Of a DNA stretch of 40,512 nt, positions 1 to 7,133 are shown one piece after another. The notes under the pieces were generated by a model, which did not search any database, was not told the DNA's origin, and saw only the letters and a program-made list of their open reading frames with translations. Numbering within the stretch: the stretch's first letter is position 1; the number at the start of each line of letters is the position of its first letter. A program made the translations under genes and the position numbers. Origin of the DNA: CAYTQK01 sp964439745 (GTDB lineage Bacteria > Desulfobacterota > Desulfobacteria > Desulfobacterales > Desulfosudaceae); contig CAYTQK010000001.1 in the NCBI GenBank assembly GCA_964439745.1, positions 1 to 40,512 on the forward strand, written 5' to 3'.

Positions 1-1937
1 GGGTGCGGGTCCTGGGGCTTCAGCTTCTGCCCGGAACCCCGGGACATGCGGCATTCCAGAAGATAGGCCGGCAGCAGCACGGCATATTCATTCTTGAAAC
101 AGTCCAGCACGATCGCCTCTTCCTTGGCGCCGATCCGGGTCTCCAGGAATTTCAGGATCCAGTAGCGCTGCCGGGCCTGCTGAATGCGTCCCACCTGCCA
201 CATTCGCTGGGCCAGGGCCTCCTCCAGGGCCGTGATTTCCGCGGCGGTGTAGGCCTGCCCCGTGCCCAGGGCGGCCTTGAGCTGCCGCTGGGTGACCAGG
301 TCCAGGTATTTGCGGATGGGTGAAGTGACCGTGACATACCGGTCCACGCCCAGGCCGGCGTGGCGGTGCGGCTCGGTGCTCAGCTTGACCCGGGCCATCA
401 TTTTCCGCTGGACCCAGTTCTGAAACAGGGTGCCGGGCAGCTCCTGCTTTTTGACCAGGCGCTGCCGGCTCTCCGGCTGGGCGCGATACGCCGCCGGCAG
501 GCCATGATCATGCAGGAAATCGGCCGCCAGCCGGTTGGCCAGGATCATCATTTCCGCCACCAGCAGCCGGGCGGGACCGGGCTGGTCCACCCGGTGCAGG
601 ACCACCTGGTCCTTGTCCACAAACTGGATATTCATCTCCGGCAGGGTGATGGGGGTGGCCCCGTCATGAACCCGCTGCGAATGCAGGCGCACGGCCAGGT
701 CATGCAGCCGGGCCAGGGCGGGATCGGTTTTGAGAAGCTGATCCACTTCGCCGTAGGTGTAGTGGCGATCCACCCGGATGATCGACTGGCAGACATCCAC
801 CTCCTGCACCGCGCCGAAGCGGGAAAACCGGACAAAGGTGGACAGGGCCGGCCGCAATTGCCCGGCCCGGAGGCTGCAGGTATCTTCCGACACTTCCGGC
901 GGCAGCATGGGGACTTTGCGGTCCACGGTGTAAATGGAACTGCCGCGGGAAAAGGCGGCTTCATCCAGGGGGCTGCCGGCGGCGATAACATGGGCCACGT
1001 CGCTGATATGGATGCCCACCCGGCAGGTACCGTCGGCCGCTTCCTCGAGGCTGATAGCGTCGTCATAATCGACCGTCTGGCTGCCGTCGATGGTAAAAAC
1101 CGGCAGATCGGACAGGTCCCGGCGGCCGTTTTGCCCGGCCGCCGGATCAAAAACCGGCAGCGCGGCAGCGGCGGCCCGCAACCCCTCCGGCCAGTCGGTG
1201 GGAATTCCGCAGCGATAAAAATCAAGATTTTCGTGGCGGTCCCAGATGCCCAGCCGGGTCATCAGCGAAAAGACCTCCTCCCGGGCGATACCGCCCGCCC
1301 GGGCCAGCATTTCCCGGGCCAGCTTATAATCTTCAGCCTCTTTATCAAACAGGTAATACCGCTGCAACAGATCAATGACCTCGGCCGGCGGTTCGGCGGT
1401 TTGCGCCCGGCTGCCGGTAACCGCCCGCAGCCAGTCGGCACCGGCCTGGACCAGTTGCTCCTCCTGCTCCTCTTTTTCCCTTTTGGCGGCGATCACGGCC
1501 ACCTGTTCGGCGGTCCGGGGCAGAAAACGGGTATGGTCAAACTTGAAATAGAGAGGATCAGCGAACATGGCCCGGACCACGGCCGCCTCATGATCCGGGG
1601 TGGTTTCCCCCGGGAAAGCCAGGTCCCGGATCATGGCCAGCGAGACCCAATGCTCCTGGTCTTTCAGCAGGTCCCATAATTCCGGGATATCGATCTGCTC
1701 TGCCAGCTGCTGGCGGCGAACTGCCGTCTCCTTAAGCCCGTCGGCCAGGGCTTTCCGGCCGGCGGCGGGATCCAGCCAGCCACCGGCATGGGTAATGCGC
1801 CGGGGCGGCAGGCTCATCTCCCGGTTATTCTCCGTGTACAGGCGCAGCCGACTGGCGGCGGCAGGGGGCGATTCCAGCAGAACAGCGCAGATGAGTCGCT
1901 GTTTATCGATATATTCCACAATGGTCCCTTTTTTCAT
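1..1937 (-). CDS. RNase II/RNase R-type 3'-5' exoribonuclease (RNB domain), 3' end cut by window edge
   Basis: This is a processive 3'-5' exoribonuclease of the RNB family, acting on cytoplasmic RNA. About 645 codons are visible and the C-terminus lies beyond base 1. The RNB core is clear: TIDGSQTVDYDDAISLE near residue 315 supplies the metal-binding aspartates, and YVTVTSPIRKYLDLVTQRQL near residue 550 is the family signature. The N-terminal part (KGTIVEYIDKQRLICAVLL onward) is a compact beta domain that I recall from delta-proteobacterial RNB proteins rather than the standard paired cold-shock domains of E. coli RNase R. The start is the ATG at 1935-1937. It has no Shine-Dalgarno sequence, and the predicted promoter puts transcription start at about 1938. 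An in-frame GTG at 1917-1919 is preceded by AAAGGG and is an alternative start, but it would remove conserved-looking residues. The gene diverges from the macro-domain gene at 2039. Confidence 0.92.
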   Translation of the reverse strand, partial: MKKGTIVEYIDKQRLICAVLLESPPAAASRLRLYTENNREMSLPPRRITHAGGWLDPAAGRKALADGLKETAVRRQQLAEQIDIPELWDLLKDQEHWVSLAMIRDLAFPGETTPDHEAAVVRAMFADPLYFKFDHTRFLPRTAEQVAVIAAKREKEEQEEQLVQAGADWLRAVTGSRAQTAEPPAEVIDLLQRYYLFDKEAEDYKLAREMLARAGGIAREEVFSLMTRLGIWDRHENLDFYRCGIPTDWPEGLRAAAAALPVFDPAAGQNGRRDLSDLPVFTIDGSQTVDYDDAISLEEAADGTCRVGIHISDVAHVIAAGSPLDEAAFSRGSSIYTVDRKVPMLPPEVSEDTCSLRAGQLRPALSTFVRFSRFGAVQEVDVCQSIIRVDRHYTYGEVDQLLKTDPALARLHDLAVRLHSQRVHDGATPITLPEMNIQFVDKDQVVLHRVDQPGPARLLVAEMMILANRLAADFLHDHGLPAAYRAQPESRQRLVKKQELPGTLFQNWVQRKMMARVKLSTEPHRHAGLGVDRYVTVTSPIRKYLDLVTQRQLKAALGTGQAYTAAEITALEEALAQRMWQVGRIQQARQRYWILKFLETRIGAKEEAIVLDCFKNEYAVLLPAYLLECRMSRGSGQKLKPQDPH

Positions 1938-1944
1938 GGCGTTG

Positions 1945-1973
1945 AACCTATCAGCGGCCTGCTGGAAAGTCAA
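1945..1973 (-). promoter_or_regulatory. Sigma-70-type promoter of the RNB exoribonuclease gene
   Basis: On the minus strand TTGACT (1973-1968) is followed after 17 bases by TAGGTT (1950-1945). The expected transcription start is about 1938, directly at the ATG at 1937, which suggests a leaderless or near-leaderless mRNA. The assignment is by consensus match only. Confidence 0.55.
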
Positions 1974-2001
1974 CCAGCCCCGGTGCGGCGGCAGGCCGGA
2001 C

Positions 2002-2030
2002 TTTACTTTTGCTTTTTTTCCTGATAAAAT
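2002..2030 (+). promoter_or_regulatory. Sigma-70-type promoter of the macro-domain gene
   Basis: TTTACT (2002-2007) is followed after 17 bases by TAAAAT (2025-2030). Transcription would start near 2037, one or two bases before the ATG at 2039. No Shine-Dalgarno sequence precedes that ATG, so a leaderless mRNA fits. The promoter sits back to back with the one driving the exoribonuclease, within about 90 bases. Confidence 0.55.
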
Positions 2031-2038
2031 AAATAATT

Positions 2039-2605
2039 ATGGTTGAAAATAGAAATTGCCGGGAACGCTTGCAGGCCTGGCAGGGTGATATCACCACCCT
2101 GCCAGCAGATGCCATTGTCAACGCCGCCAACAAGAGCCTGCTCGGCGGCGGCGGGGTGGATGGCGCCATTCACCGGGCCGCCGGTCCGGAACTGCTGGAG
2201 GAGTGCCGTCGGATCGGCGGCTGCCCCACCGGCCAGGCCCGGATCACCAAGGGATATGAACTGCCCTGCCGGTATGTGATCCATACGGTGGGCCCGGTGT
2301 ACAGCCGGAGCAATCCCGAAGTCAGCCGCCTGCTGGCCGACTGTTACCGTAACAGCCTGCGGCTGGCAGCGGAATATGAACTGGCCTCGATCGCCTTTCC
2401 CGCCATCAGCTGCGGGGTCTACGGCTATCCCCTGGAAGAGGCCTGTCCCATTGCAATCGAGACAGTCTGCCAGGAATTACGAGACAAACCCGGTATCCAG
2501 AAAGTGATTTTTGCCCTGTTTTCTGCGGCAGATTATCGTTTTTACCGGCAAGCGCTGTTGGACCCAAACGGCCTGTCAGCCGATTCGGCAAATAAATCAG
2601 GATGA
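2039..2605 (+). CDS. Macro-domain ADP-ribose hydrolase (MacroD/YmdB-like O-acetyl-ADP-ribose deacetylase)
   Basis: A 188-residue single macro domain, predicted to bind ADP-ribose and hydrolyse O-acetyl-ADP-ribose or mono-ADP-ribosyl esters in the cytoplasm. The family landmarks are complete and in order: WQGDITTLPADAIVNAANKS (residues about 14-33) with the adenine-contacting Asp and the catalytic Asn pair, then GGGGVDGAIHRAAG (about 36-49), then CPTGQARITKGYELP and YVIHTVGPVY (about 62-88), and finally FPAISCGVYGYP (about 120-131), the diphosphate-binding loop. The length matches the MacroD class. The C-terminal tail after about residue 175 (LLDPNGLSADSANKSG) looks unstructured. The ATG at 2039 has no ribosome-binding site, consistent with the leaderless arrangement inferred from the promoter. 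RNA decay and ADP-ribose removal side by side suggest a shared stress or turnover role, which is an inference. Confidence 0.93.
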   Translation: MVENRNCRERLQAWQGDITTLPADAIVNAANKSLLGGGGVDGAIHRAAGPELLEECRRIGGCPTGQARITKGYELPCRYVIHTVGPVYSRSNPEVSRLLADCYRNSLRLAAEYELASIAFPAISCGVYGYPLEEACPIAIETVCQELRDKPGIQKVIFALFSAADYRFYRQALLDPNGLSADSANKSG

Positions 2606-2795
2606 TTTAGAGCAAAATAACCAGGGTCCGGGAAAATTAACCGGCGGCGTAATCCGGCAGCCAAGGGGCCGACCGGACAAAAAAAGATGGCATGGTTATT
2701 GCTTTTTTCATAGTCAGCAGGTGAAATAGTTTTTCCGGTTCCGGCACGAACGAACCGGGATTGAGACCAAAGGAACGAAGCGCCCGTGTTTTCAA

Positions 2796-2824
2796 TTGAC
2801 AAGCCGGCGGTTCGTTCTTATAGT
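2796..2824 (+). promoter_or_regulatory. Strong sigma-70-type promoter of the selenoprotein gene
   Basis: TTGACA (2796-2801) is followed after exactly 17 bases by TATAGT (2819-2824), a near-consensus promoter. Transcription would start near 2831, giving a leader of about 130 bases before the ATG at 2963. The stretch 2606-2795 upstream contains no gene that I can support. It holds only a CCGGTTC/GAACCGG inverted repeat (2735-2741/2752-2758) without a T-run. Confidence 0.65.
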
Positions 2825-2830
2825 AATAAA

Positions 2831-2962
2831 AATTCGGGGCTTGCGGTCATAGGGGCCGCCCCGGAACGGAACCTGCGGTTAAAATTGTCAGCCTATGTTG
2901 CTATTTTAACAAAACCACCGGAAGGTTTTCCGGTTAACAAAATTAAGGCGAAGGAGGTCATA
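2831..2962 (+). promoter_or_regulatory. Structured 5' leader of the selenoprotein mRNA
   Basis: The predicted 130-base untranslated leader contains two inverted repeats. GTTAAAAT (2878-2885) pairs with ATTTTAAC (2903-2910), and ACCGGAA (2917-2923) pairs with TTCCGGT (2928-2934) around a GGTT loop. A strong ribosome-binding site, AAGGAGG (2951-2957), lies five bases before the ATG. No known riboswitch class is recognised. The hairpins could be regulatory or incidental. Confidence 0.35.
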
Positions 2963-3283
2963 ATGAGCGACATCGAAGTCACCACTCCTGCCCAGGAGCA
3001 GATCGGTGAATATTTCAAGGACAGGGAGATCCAGCCCATACGGATTTTTCTCAACGAAGGCGGCTGAGGCGGCCCGTCCTTTGCGATGGCTCTGGATGAG
3101 CCGCGAGACACAGACCATGTTTATGACATCGGAGATTACAAGTTTATCGTGGACAAAGCGTTCATGGAACAAGCCAAACCGGTCAAGGTGGATTTCACCC
3201 GGTTCGGATTTGCCATTTCTTCCAGCATAGAACTGGGACAGGGCTGCGGCAGCTGCGGAGATAAAGGTTCCTGCTGCAGCTGA
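2963..3283 (+). CDS. IscA/HesB-like iron-sulfur protein with selenocysteine at residue 35 (TGA 3065-3067)
   Basis: Read through the in-frame TGA, this is a 106-residue HesB/IscA-type protein (A-type iron-sulfur carrier fold). The segment before the TGA ends in IRIFLNEGG. The reading frame then continues without a break as GGPSFAMALDEP and runs to a cysteine-rich end, GQGCGSCGDKGSCCS. In IscA proteins three cysteines bind the metal or cluster: one near residue 35 in a G-rich turn and a C-terminal pair. Here the first position is the TGA codon (Sec35) and the C-terminal site is C95/C98, with extra C104/C105. A hairpin with bacterial SECIS features starts 20 bases after the TGA. The ATG at 2963 is chosen because AAGGAGG lies five bases upstream. 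Annotation pipelines will split this gene at the TGA. HesB-like selenoproteins are, from memory, known in delta-proteobacteria. The selenocysteine machinery genes are not in the window. Confidence 0.9.
3068..3104 (+). promoter_or_regulatory. Bacterial SECIS-like stem-loop directing selenocysteine insertion
   Basis: Just after the TGA, GGCTC (3088-3092) pairs with GAGCC (3098-3102) around the five-base loop TGGAT. The loop has a G as its second base and begins 25 bases after the TGA. Both features fit the bacterial SECIS rules as I recall them (short stem, G in the first two loop positions, roughly 16-37 bases from the UGA). An alternative longer pairing is GCGGC (3069-3073) with GCCGC (3100-3104). 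Confidence 0.7.
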
Positions 3284-3307
3284 TGTAAATGCTGCCTGCC
3301 TGTATAC

Positions 3308-3351
3308 CCCCGTTTCTTTCCGCTACCGCGGAAAGAAACGGGGTTTTTTTT
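3308..3351 (+). terminator. Strong rho-independent terminator of the selenoprotein gene
   Basis: A perfect 16-base-pair stem (3308-3323 with 3328-3343) closes on a TACC loop and is followed by eight T residues (3344-3351). It makes the selenoprotein a single-gene transcript. Confidence 0.95.
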
Positions 3352-3365
3352 GTGCGCCGCCCGGG

Positions 3366-3394
3366 TTGACCCCTCCGACGCTTCATGATAAGAC
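3366..3394 (+). promoter_or_regulatory. Possible promoter of the crotonase-nitroreductase pair
   Basis: TTGACC (3366-3371) is followed after 17 bases by TAAGAC (3389-3394), upstream of the gene at 3461. The -35 element is good and the -10 element is weak. A promoter is expected here because a strong terminator ends just upstream. Confidence 0.35.
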
Positions 3395-3460
3395 CGGATA
3401 CAGTCGCACCGGTGCATGCCGGCCGCCTGGCCTGACAATCATAAAAGCGAAGGAGAAAAA

Positions 3461-4174
3461 ATGGAGGCCGTCACTTATACTCTGGACAACGAGATCGCCA
3501 TTGTCTCGCTCAACAGCGGGGAAAACCGGTTTAATAATGAATTTCTGGAAAATTTTCTGGGGATCCTGGATGAAATCGAGGCGGACACGGACGCCCGCAC
3601 CCTGGTGGTGACCTCGTCCCATGAAAAAATCTTTTCCAACGGCATCGACCTGGACTGGCTGTCCGGCTTTATCAACGCCGGGGATATCGACGGGGTCAAA
3701 AAATTCCTCTACCGCCAGAACGACATGTTCCGGCGGCTGGTCACCTATCCCCTGGTCACCGTTGCCGCCATATCCGGGCATGCCTTTGCCGGCGGCGCCA
3801 TCCTTTCCTGCGCCTTTGATTTCCGGCTGATGCGTTCGGACCGGGGCTATTTCTGTTTTCCGGAAGTGGATCTGGGCATTCCTTTTCTGCCGGGCATGCT
3901 GGAACTGCTGAAATCAGCCATTCCCCTGTACAAGATGGATGAGATGCAATACCTCGGTTCCCGGCTCACGGCCGCAGAATGCCAGCAGCACCATATCATC
4001 ACCAAGGCCTGCCACCGGGACGACCTGATGAGCGAGACCCTGGCCTTCGCCCGCACCTGCAACAAGACCCGCCACACCATCGGGGAGATGAAAGCGCGCA
4101 TGAACCGGCATATCGTGCACGCCCTTGATGTGGAGGACCCGCCTTACATCGAGCAGGGCCGACTGGTTCCCTGA
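3461..4174 (+). CDS. Enoyl-CoA hydratase/isomerase (crotonase) family protein
   Basis: A 237-residue crotonase-fold protein acting on an acyl-CoA thioester. The two oxyanion-hole segments are visible: FSNGIDLDWL (about residues 57-66) and GHAFAGGAILSCAFDFRLM (about 106-124). The segment FPEVDLGIPFLPGM follows (about 132-145) and its glutamate occupies the place of the general acid/base residue in hydratases and in delta3-delta2 enoyl-CoA isomerases. The short length and single active-site glutamate lean towards an isomerase, but sequence alone does not separate these. The ATG at 3461 is preceded by GAAGGAG at eight bases. It is followed after 42 bases by a nitroreductase gene with its own good ribosome-binding site, so the two probably form an operon. 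Confidence 0.88.
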   Translation: MEAVTYTLDNEIAIVSLNSGENRFNNEFLENFLGILDEIEADTDARTLVVTSSHEKIFSNGIDLDWLSGFINAGDIDGVKKFLYRQNDMFRRLVTYPLVTVAAISGHAFAGGAILSCAFDFRLMRSDRGYFCFPEVDLGIPFLPGMLELLKSAIPLYKMDEMQYLGSRLTAAECQQHHIITKACHRDDLMSETLAFARTCNKTRHTIGEMKARMNRHIVHALDVEDPPYIEQGRLVP

Positions 4175-4216
4175 CCCGCGAAAACCGTTCAATTAAACGG
4201 CATCAAGGAGGTTTTC

Positions 4217-4756
4217 ATGGACATCAAAGAGGCCATTTTACAGCGGCGAAGTATCCGCAAATACGAAGATCGGCAAGTCTCCGCAGAGACCGTGCAGGAG
4301 CTGCTGGAGGCGGTCCGCTGGGCCCAGTCCTGGGCCAACACCCAGTGCTGGGAAGTGGTGGTGGTCCGCGATCCGGATACCAAGGAGCGCCTCAGCCAGG
4401 CGGTGCTCAAGGGCAATCCCGGCCAGAAATCGGTTGCCGCGGCGCCGGTGGTGCTGGTGCTGTGCGCCCGGCTGAAGAGTTCGGGCTATTACAAAGAGGC
4501 CGTTACCACCAAGTTCGGCGACTGGTTCATGTTCGACCTGGGCATCGCCGCCCAGAACATCTGCCTCCAGGCCCATGGGCTGGGACTGGGCACGGTGGTG
4601 CTGGGATTGTTCGACCAGGACAAAACCGCCGAAATCCTGGGGGTACCGGAAGGCTATGAAGCGGTCACCATGATCCCGGTGGGCTATCCCGCCAAGACCC
4701 CGTCCGCGCCCAAACGCCGGGAGATCGCAGAGTTCACCCATTACGACACCTTTTGA
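4217..4756 (+). CDS. Nitroreductase-family flavoprotein
   Basis: A 179-residue protein of the FMN-dependent nitroreductase superfamily. The N-terminal flavin-phosphate motif is RRSIRKYEDRQV (about residues 10-21). The next conserved block, usually APS-x-x-N-x-QPW, appears as AQSWANTQCW (about 36-45), so the proline before Trp is replaced by Cys. The later block GIAAQNICLQAHGLGLGTVV (about 112-131) forms the dimer and FMN region. The real substrate of such proteins is rarely a nitro compound. Next to an acyl-CoA isomerase-like gene it may act on an enoyl or quinone-type acceptor, which is an inference. AAGGAGG lies seven bases before the ATG. An imperfect palindrome with T-run follows at 4845-4916. 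Confidence 0.9.
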   Translation: MDIKEAILQRRSIRKYEDRQVSAETVQELLEAVRWAQSWANTQCWEVVVVRDPDTKERLSQAVLKGNPGQKSVAAAPVVLVLCARLKSSGYYKEAVTTKFGDWFMFDLGIAAQNICLQAHGLGLGTVVLGLFDQDKTAEILGVPEGYEAVTMIPVGYPAKTPSAPKRREIAEFTHYDTF

Positions 4757-4844
4757 ACGGCAGCCGCCGCCCGGTTCAAACGGCTTTCGTCATGGCCCGG
4801 GCGGTTTCTCCCTCCTGCCCTGACCCGCGGTAGTCCCTCAACAC

Positions 4845-4916
4845 AAAAAAAGATTACTGGCATGGAGCCATAAACATTGTTTATGGTTTCTTCCAGTGTT
4901 GACAGATCTTTTTTTT
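4845..4916. terminator. Imperfect long hairpin, probably a bidirectional-type terminator
   Basis: Nested pairing arms are AAAAAAAGAT/ATCTTTTTTT (4845-4854/4906-4915), ACTGG/CCAGT (4856-4860/4893-4897) and CCATAAAC/GTTTATGG (4868-4875/4879-4886) around an ATT loop. The right arm is a T-run, so this can terminate the nitroreductase transcript. The right arm also overlaps the promoter of the liv operon. Confidence 0.55.
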
Positions 4917-4927
4917 CTTGTTATGCT
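4899..4927 (+). promoter_or_regulatory. Promoter of the liv-acyl-CoA synthetase operon
   Basis: TTGACA (4899-4904) is followed after 17 bases by TATGCT (4922-4927). The spacer contains the T-run of the preceding hairpin. Transcription would start near 4934, about 105 bases before livM. Confidence 0.6.
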
Positions 4928-5038
4928 TTTTATTGTCAGTTATCTGCTTTTTTTCCACGAGGCAGCGATGTCTGGACCGGGCGGACCCCGTAGCCCGGGA
5001 CATACCTGGTCGGTGAACAGAGCAAAGGGTCCCCGGTT

Positions 5039-6094
5039 ATGGATATGAAGCGGAGCTATTACGAAGATGTCGAAGTTTTCTCTTCCGGTGTAATTGCTTT
5101 CTGGATTGCCGCTCTCCTCGTGTTTCTGGCCGCTTTCCCCTTTCTCTGCCAGGGCGCCAACTATTATATTTACGTGGCCAACTACATTGCCATCCATGTC
5201 ATCGTGGTCGTCGGCCTCAACCTCCTGGTCGGTTATACCGGCCAGATCTCCCTGGGACATGCCGGCTTTTTCGCGGTCGGCGCCTACGGCACCGTCACCC
5301 TCATGGCCCAGGCCCAGCTGCCCTTCCTGGCCGCCCTGATCCTGGCCGCCCTGGCAGCGGCCGCCCTGGGATTTTTTATCGGCCTGCCGGCCCTGCGGCT
5401 GGAAGGCCCCTACCTGGCCATTGCCACCCTGGGATTCGGCCTGACCATCACCCAGGTCATCGGGAAAATCGAGCTGTTCGGCGGCCGGCAGGGGCTGAAC
5501 GCGCCGGACCTGGTGGTTTTCGGCCGGCACCTGAAGACGGACACCGAATTTTACTACCTGGCCATGACCATTACCGTCCTGCTGGTGCTGTTCGCCCGCA
5601 ACCTGGTCCGGACCCGTGTCGGCCGGGCGTTTATCGCCATCCGCGACGCGGATATCGCGGCCGAGACCATGGGGGTCAATCTGCTTTTGTACAAGACCCT
5701 GGCCTTTGCCGTCAGTGCCTTCTACGCCGGGGTGGCCGGCGGCCTGTACGCCTTTGTGCTACGGTTTATCGACCCGGAAATGTTCAGCCTGTTCATGTCC
5801 ATCATGTTTCTGACCATCGTGGTAGTGGGTGGTCTCGGTTCGGTGATGGGGCCCATTGCCGGCGCCGTTCTGCTCTGCTGGCTGGATCTGGAACTGCGCA
5901 ATATTCTCAGCATCCCCTACCTGGGGGAATGGCTGCGCCGGCTTTCCGCCAGCTATTTTTCCCTGACCGGGGTGGCCAATATCCAGTTTCTGGTCTTCGG
6001 CACCATCCTGATCACAATCATGCTGTTTGAACCACTGGGATTGTATGGTTTCTGGATCCGCATCAAGAAGTACTGGCGGACCTGGCCGTTCTGA
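5039..6094 (+). CDS. livM: Branched-chain-type ABC transporter permease LivM
   Basis: A 351-residue inner-membrane permease of the hydrophobic amino-acid (HAAT/Liv) ABC family. The sequence is mostly hydrophobic, with about nine predicted membrane spans. The LivM signature GYTGQISLGHAGFFAVGAYG lies at about residues 65-84. The cytoplasmic coupling loop that contacts the ATPases is AIRDADIAAETMGVNLLLYK (about 199-218), followed by the GLGSVMGPIAGA segment (about 264-275). The weak AAAGGG upstream and the ATG at 5039 set the start; the ATG at 5045 is in frame and also possible. It is the first gene of an operon with livH, the binding protein, livG, livF and an acyl-CoA synthetase. The gene order differs from the E. 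coli KHMGF order. The operon's ligase suggests a substrate that is a carboxylic acid rather than leucine. Confidence 0.93.
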   Translation: MDMKRSYYEDVEVFSSGVIAFWIAALLVFLAAFPFLCQGANYYIYVANYIAIHVIVVVGLNLLVGYTGQISLGHAGFFAVGAYGTVTLMAQAQLPFLAALILAALAAAALGFFIGLPALRLEGPYLAIATLGFGLTITQVIGKIELFGGRQGLNAPDLVVFGRHLKTDTEFYYLAMTITVLLVLFARNLVRTRVGRAFIAIRDADIAAETMGVNLLLYKTLAFAVSAFYAGVAGGLYAFVLRFIDPEMFSLFMSIMFLTIVVVGGLGSVMGPIAGAVLLCWLDLELRNILSIPYLGEWLRRLSASYFSLTGVANIQFLVFGTILITIMLFEPLGLYGFWIRIKKYWRTWPF

Positions 6095-6152
6095 CCCGGC
6101 GAGGGCAGTAAAAGCAGAATAATGTAATGATACCCTTACGAAAAGGTCGGCC

Positions 6153-7028
6153 ATGATCGAATTTCTGCAAATGATTATCAGCGGGATCGCCGTGGGCAGT
6201 ACCTACGCCCTGATGGGACTGGGCATGGTGCTGATTTACAAGGCCTCGGAAGTACCCAACTTCGTCCAGGGAGAAATGGCCCTGCTGCCGGTATTTGTCG
6301 CCTACCTGATCATCAATTCCTTCGGCCTGCCCGTTTACGCCGCCTTTGCCGGGGCGCTGCTGTTTTCCCTGGTACTGGGGTGTTTCCTGGAGTTTGCCGT
6401 GTTGCGGCGGGCCAAGGAGCCCAATGTCCTCGGTCTGATCATCATCACCATCGGCCTGGAGATGATTCTGCTGGGCCTGGTTTCCTGGAAATTCGGGGCT
6501 GACCAGCGCACCATGGACTTTCCCCTTACCGCCTACGACAGTATCTTCATCGGGGACATCTACATCAGCACCCTCAACCTATTGACCCTGATCTGCGCCC
6601 TGGTCATCATGATCGCCCTGTTTCTTTTCTTCCGGTTTTCCAAGTTCGGCGTGGCCATGAAGGCTACCCAGCAGAATGAAATGGCGGCGCAATTGATGGG
6701 CATCAAGACCAACCGGGTGAAAATGATTACCTGGGGCATCTCGGCGTTCGTGGGCACGGTGGCCGGCCTGCTTCTCGCTCCGGTCATCATGGAACCCTAC
6801 ATGATGTGGGACCCCATGCTGAAAGGATTCGCCGGCGCGGTGGTGGGCGGGATGACCTCCCTGCCCGGGGCCGTCTTCGGCGCTTACATCGTCGGCATCG
6901 TGGAGCATCTTTTCGGCGGGTATGTCTCCATTGAATTCAAATCGGTGGTGGCCTTTGTGGTCATCGTCCTGGTGCTGTGCGTCAAGCCCAGCGGCTTGTT
7001 CGCGCGGCATTATATAAAAAAGGTATAA
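6153..7028 (+). CDS. livH: Branched-chain-type ABC transporter permease LivH
   Basis: A 291-residue membrane permease that pairs with LivM to form the transport channel. The N-terminus IISGIAVGSTYALMGLGMVLIYK (family start, about residues 9-31) and the coupling loop GVAMKATQQNEMAAQLMGI (about 167-185) are typical. The end segment GFAGAVVGGMTSLPGAVFGA (about 225-244) is also family-standard. AAAAGG lies six bases before the ATG. The gap to livM is 58 bases. A stem-loop at 7040-7090 separates it from the binding-protein gene. Confidence 0.93.
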   Translation: MIEFLQMIISGIAVGSTYALMGLGMVLIYKASEVPNFVQGEMALLPVFVAYLIINSFGLPVYAAFAGALLFSLVLGCFLEFAVLRRAKEPNVLGLIIITIGLEMILLGLVSWKFGADQRTMDFPLTAYDSIFIGDIYISTLNLLTLICALVIMIALFLFFRFSKFGVAMKATQQNEMAAQLMGIKTNRVKMITWGISAFVGTVAGLLLAPVIMEPYMMWDPMLKGFAGAVVGGMTSLPGAVFGAYIVGIVEHLFGGYVSIEFKSVVAFVVIVLVLCVKPSGLFARHYIKKV

Positions 7029-7039
7029 CCCAGACAATG

Positions 7040-7090
7040 GGCAGACCGGCACGAAACCGGACATCCGAATTTTCGTCCGGAGAGTCTGCC
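7040..7090 (+). other. Intercistronic stem-loop upstream of the binding-protein gene
   Basis: The outer arms GGCAGAC/GTCTGCC (7040-7046/7084-7090) enclose the inner arms CCGGAC/GTCCGG (7057-7062/7075-7080). There is no T-run, so it is more likely an RNA processing or stability element than a terminator. Confidence 0.5.
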
Positions 7091-7133
7091 GGCTGACAAT
7101 AACCGCAACCCAAAAGAATTGCAGGGGGGTATG

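Noticed and set aside
2735..2758. CCGGTTC/GAACCGG inverted repeat as a terminator for the macro-domain gene.
   Set aside because: No T-run follows, and it lies 130 bases after the stop codon.
2786..3067. A start at 2786 for the selenoprotein frame, giving a 93-residue protein ending at TGA.
   Set aside because: The ATG at 2786 lies upstream of the predicted transcription start near 2831. The ATG at 2963 has a strong ribosome-binding site, and the TGA is better read as selenocysteine.
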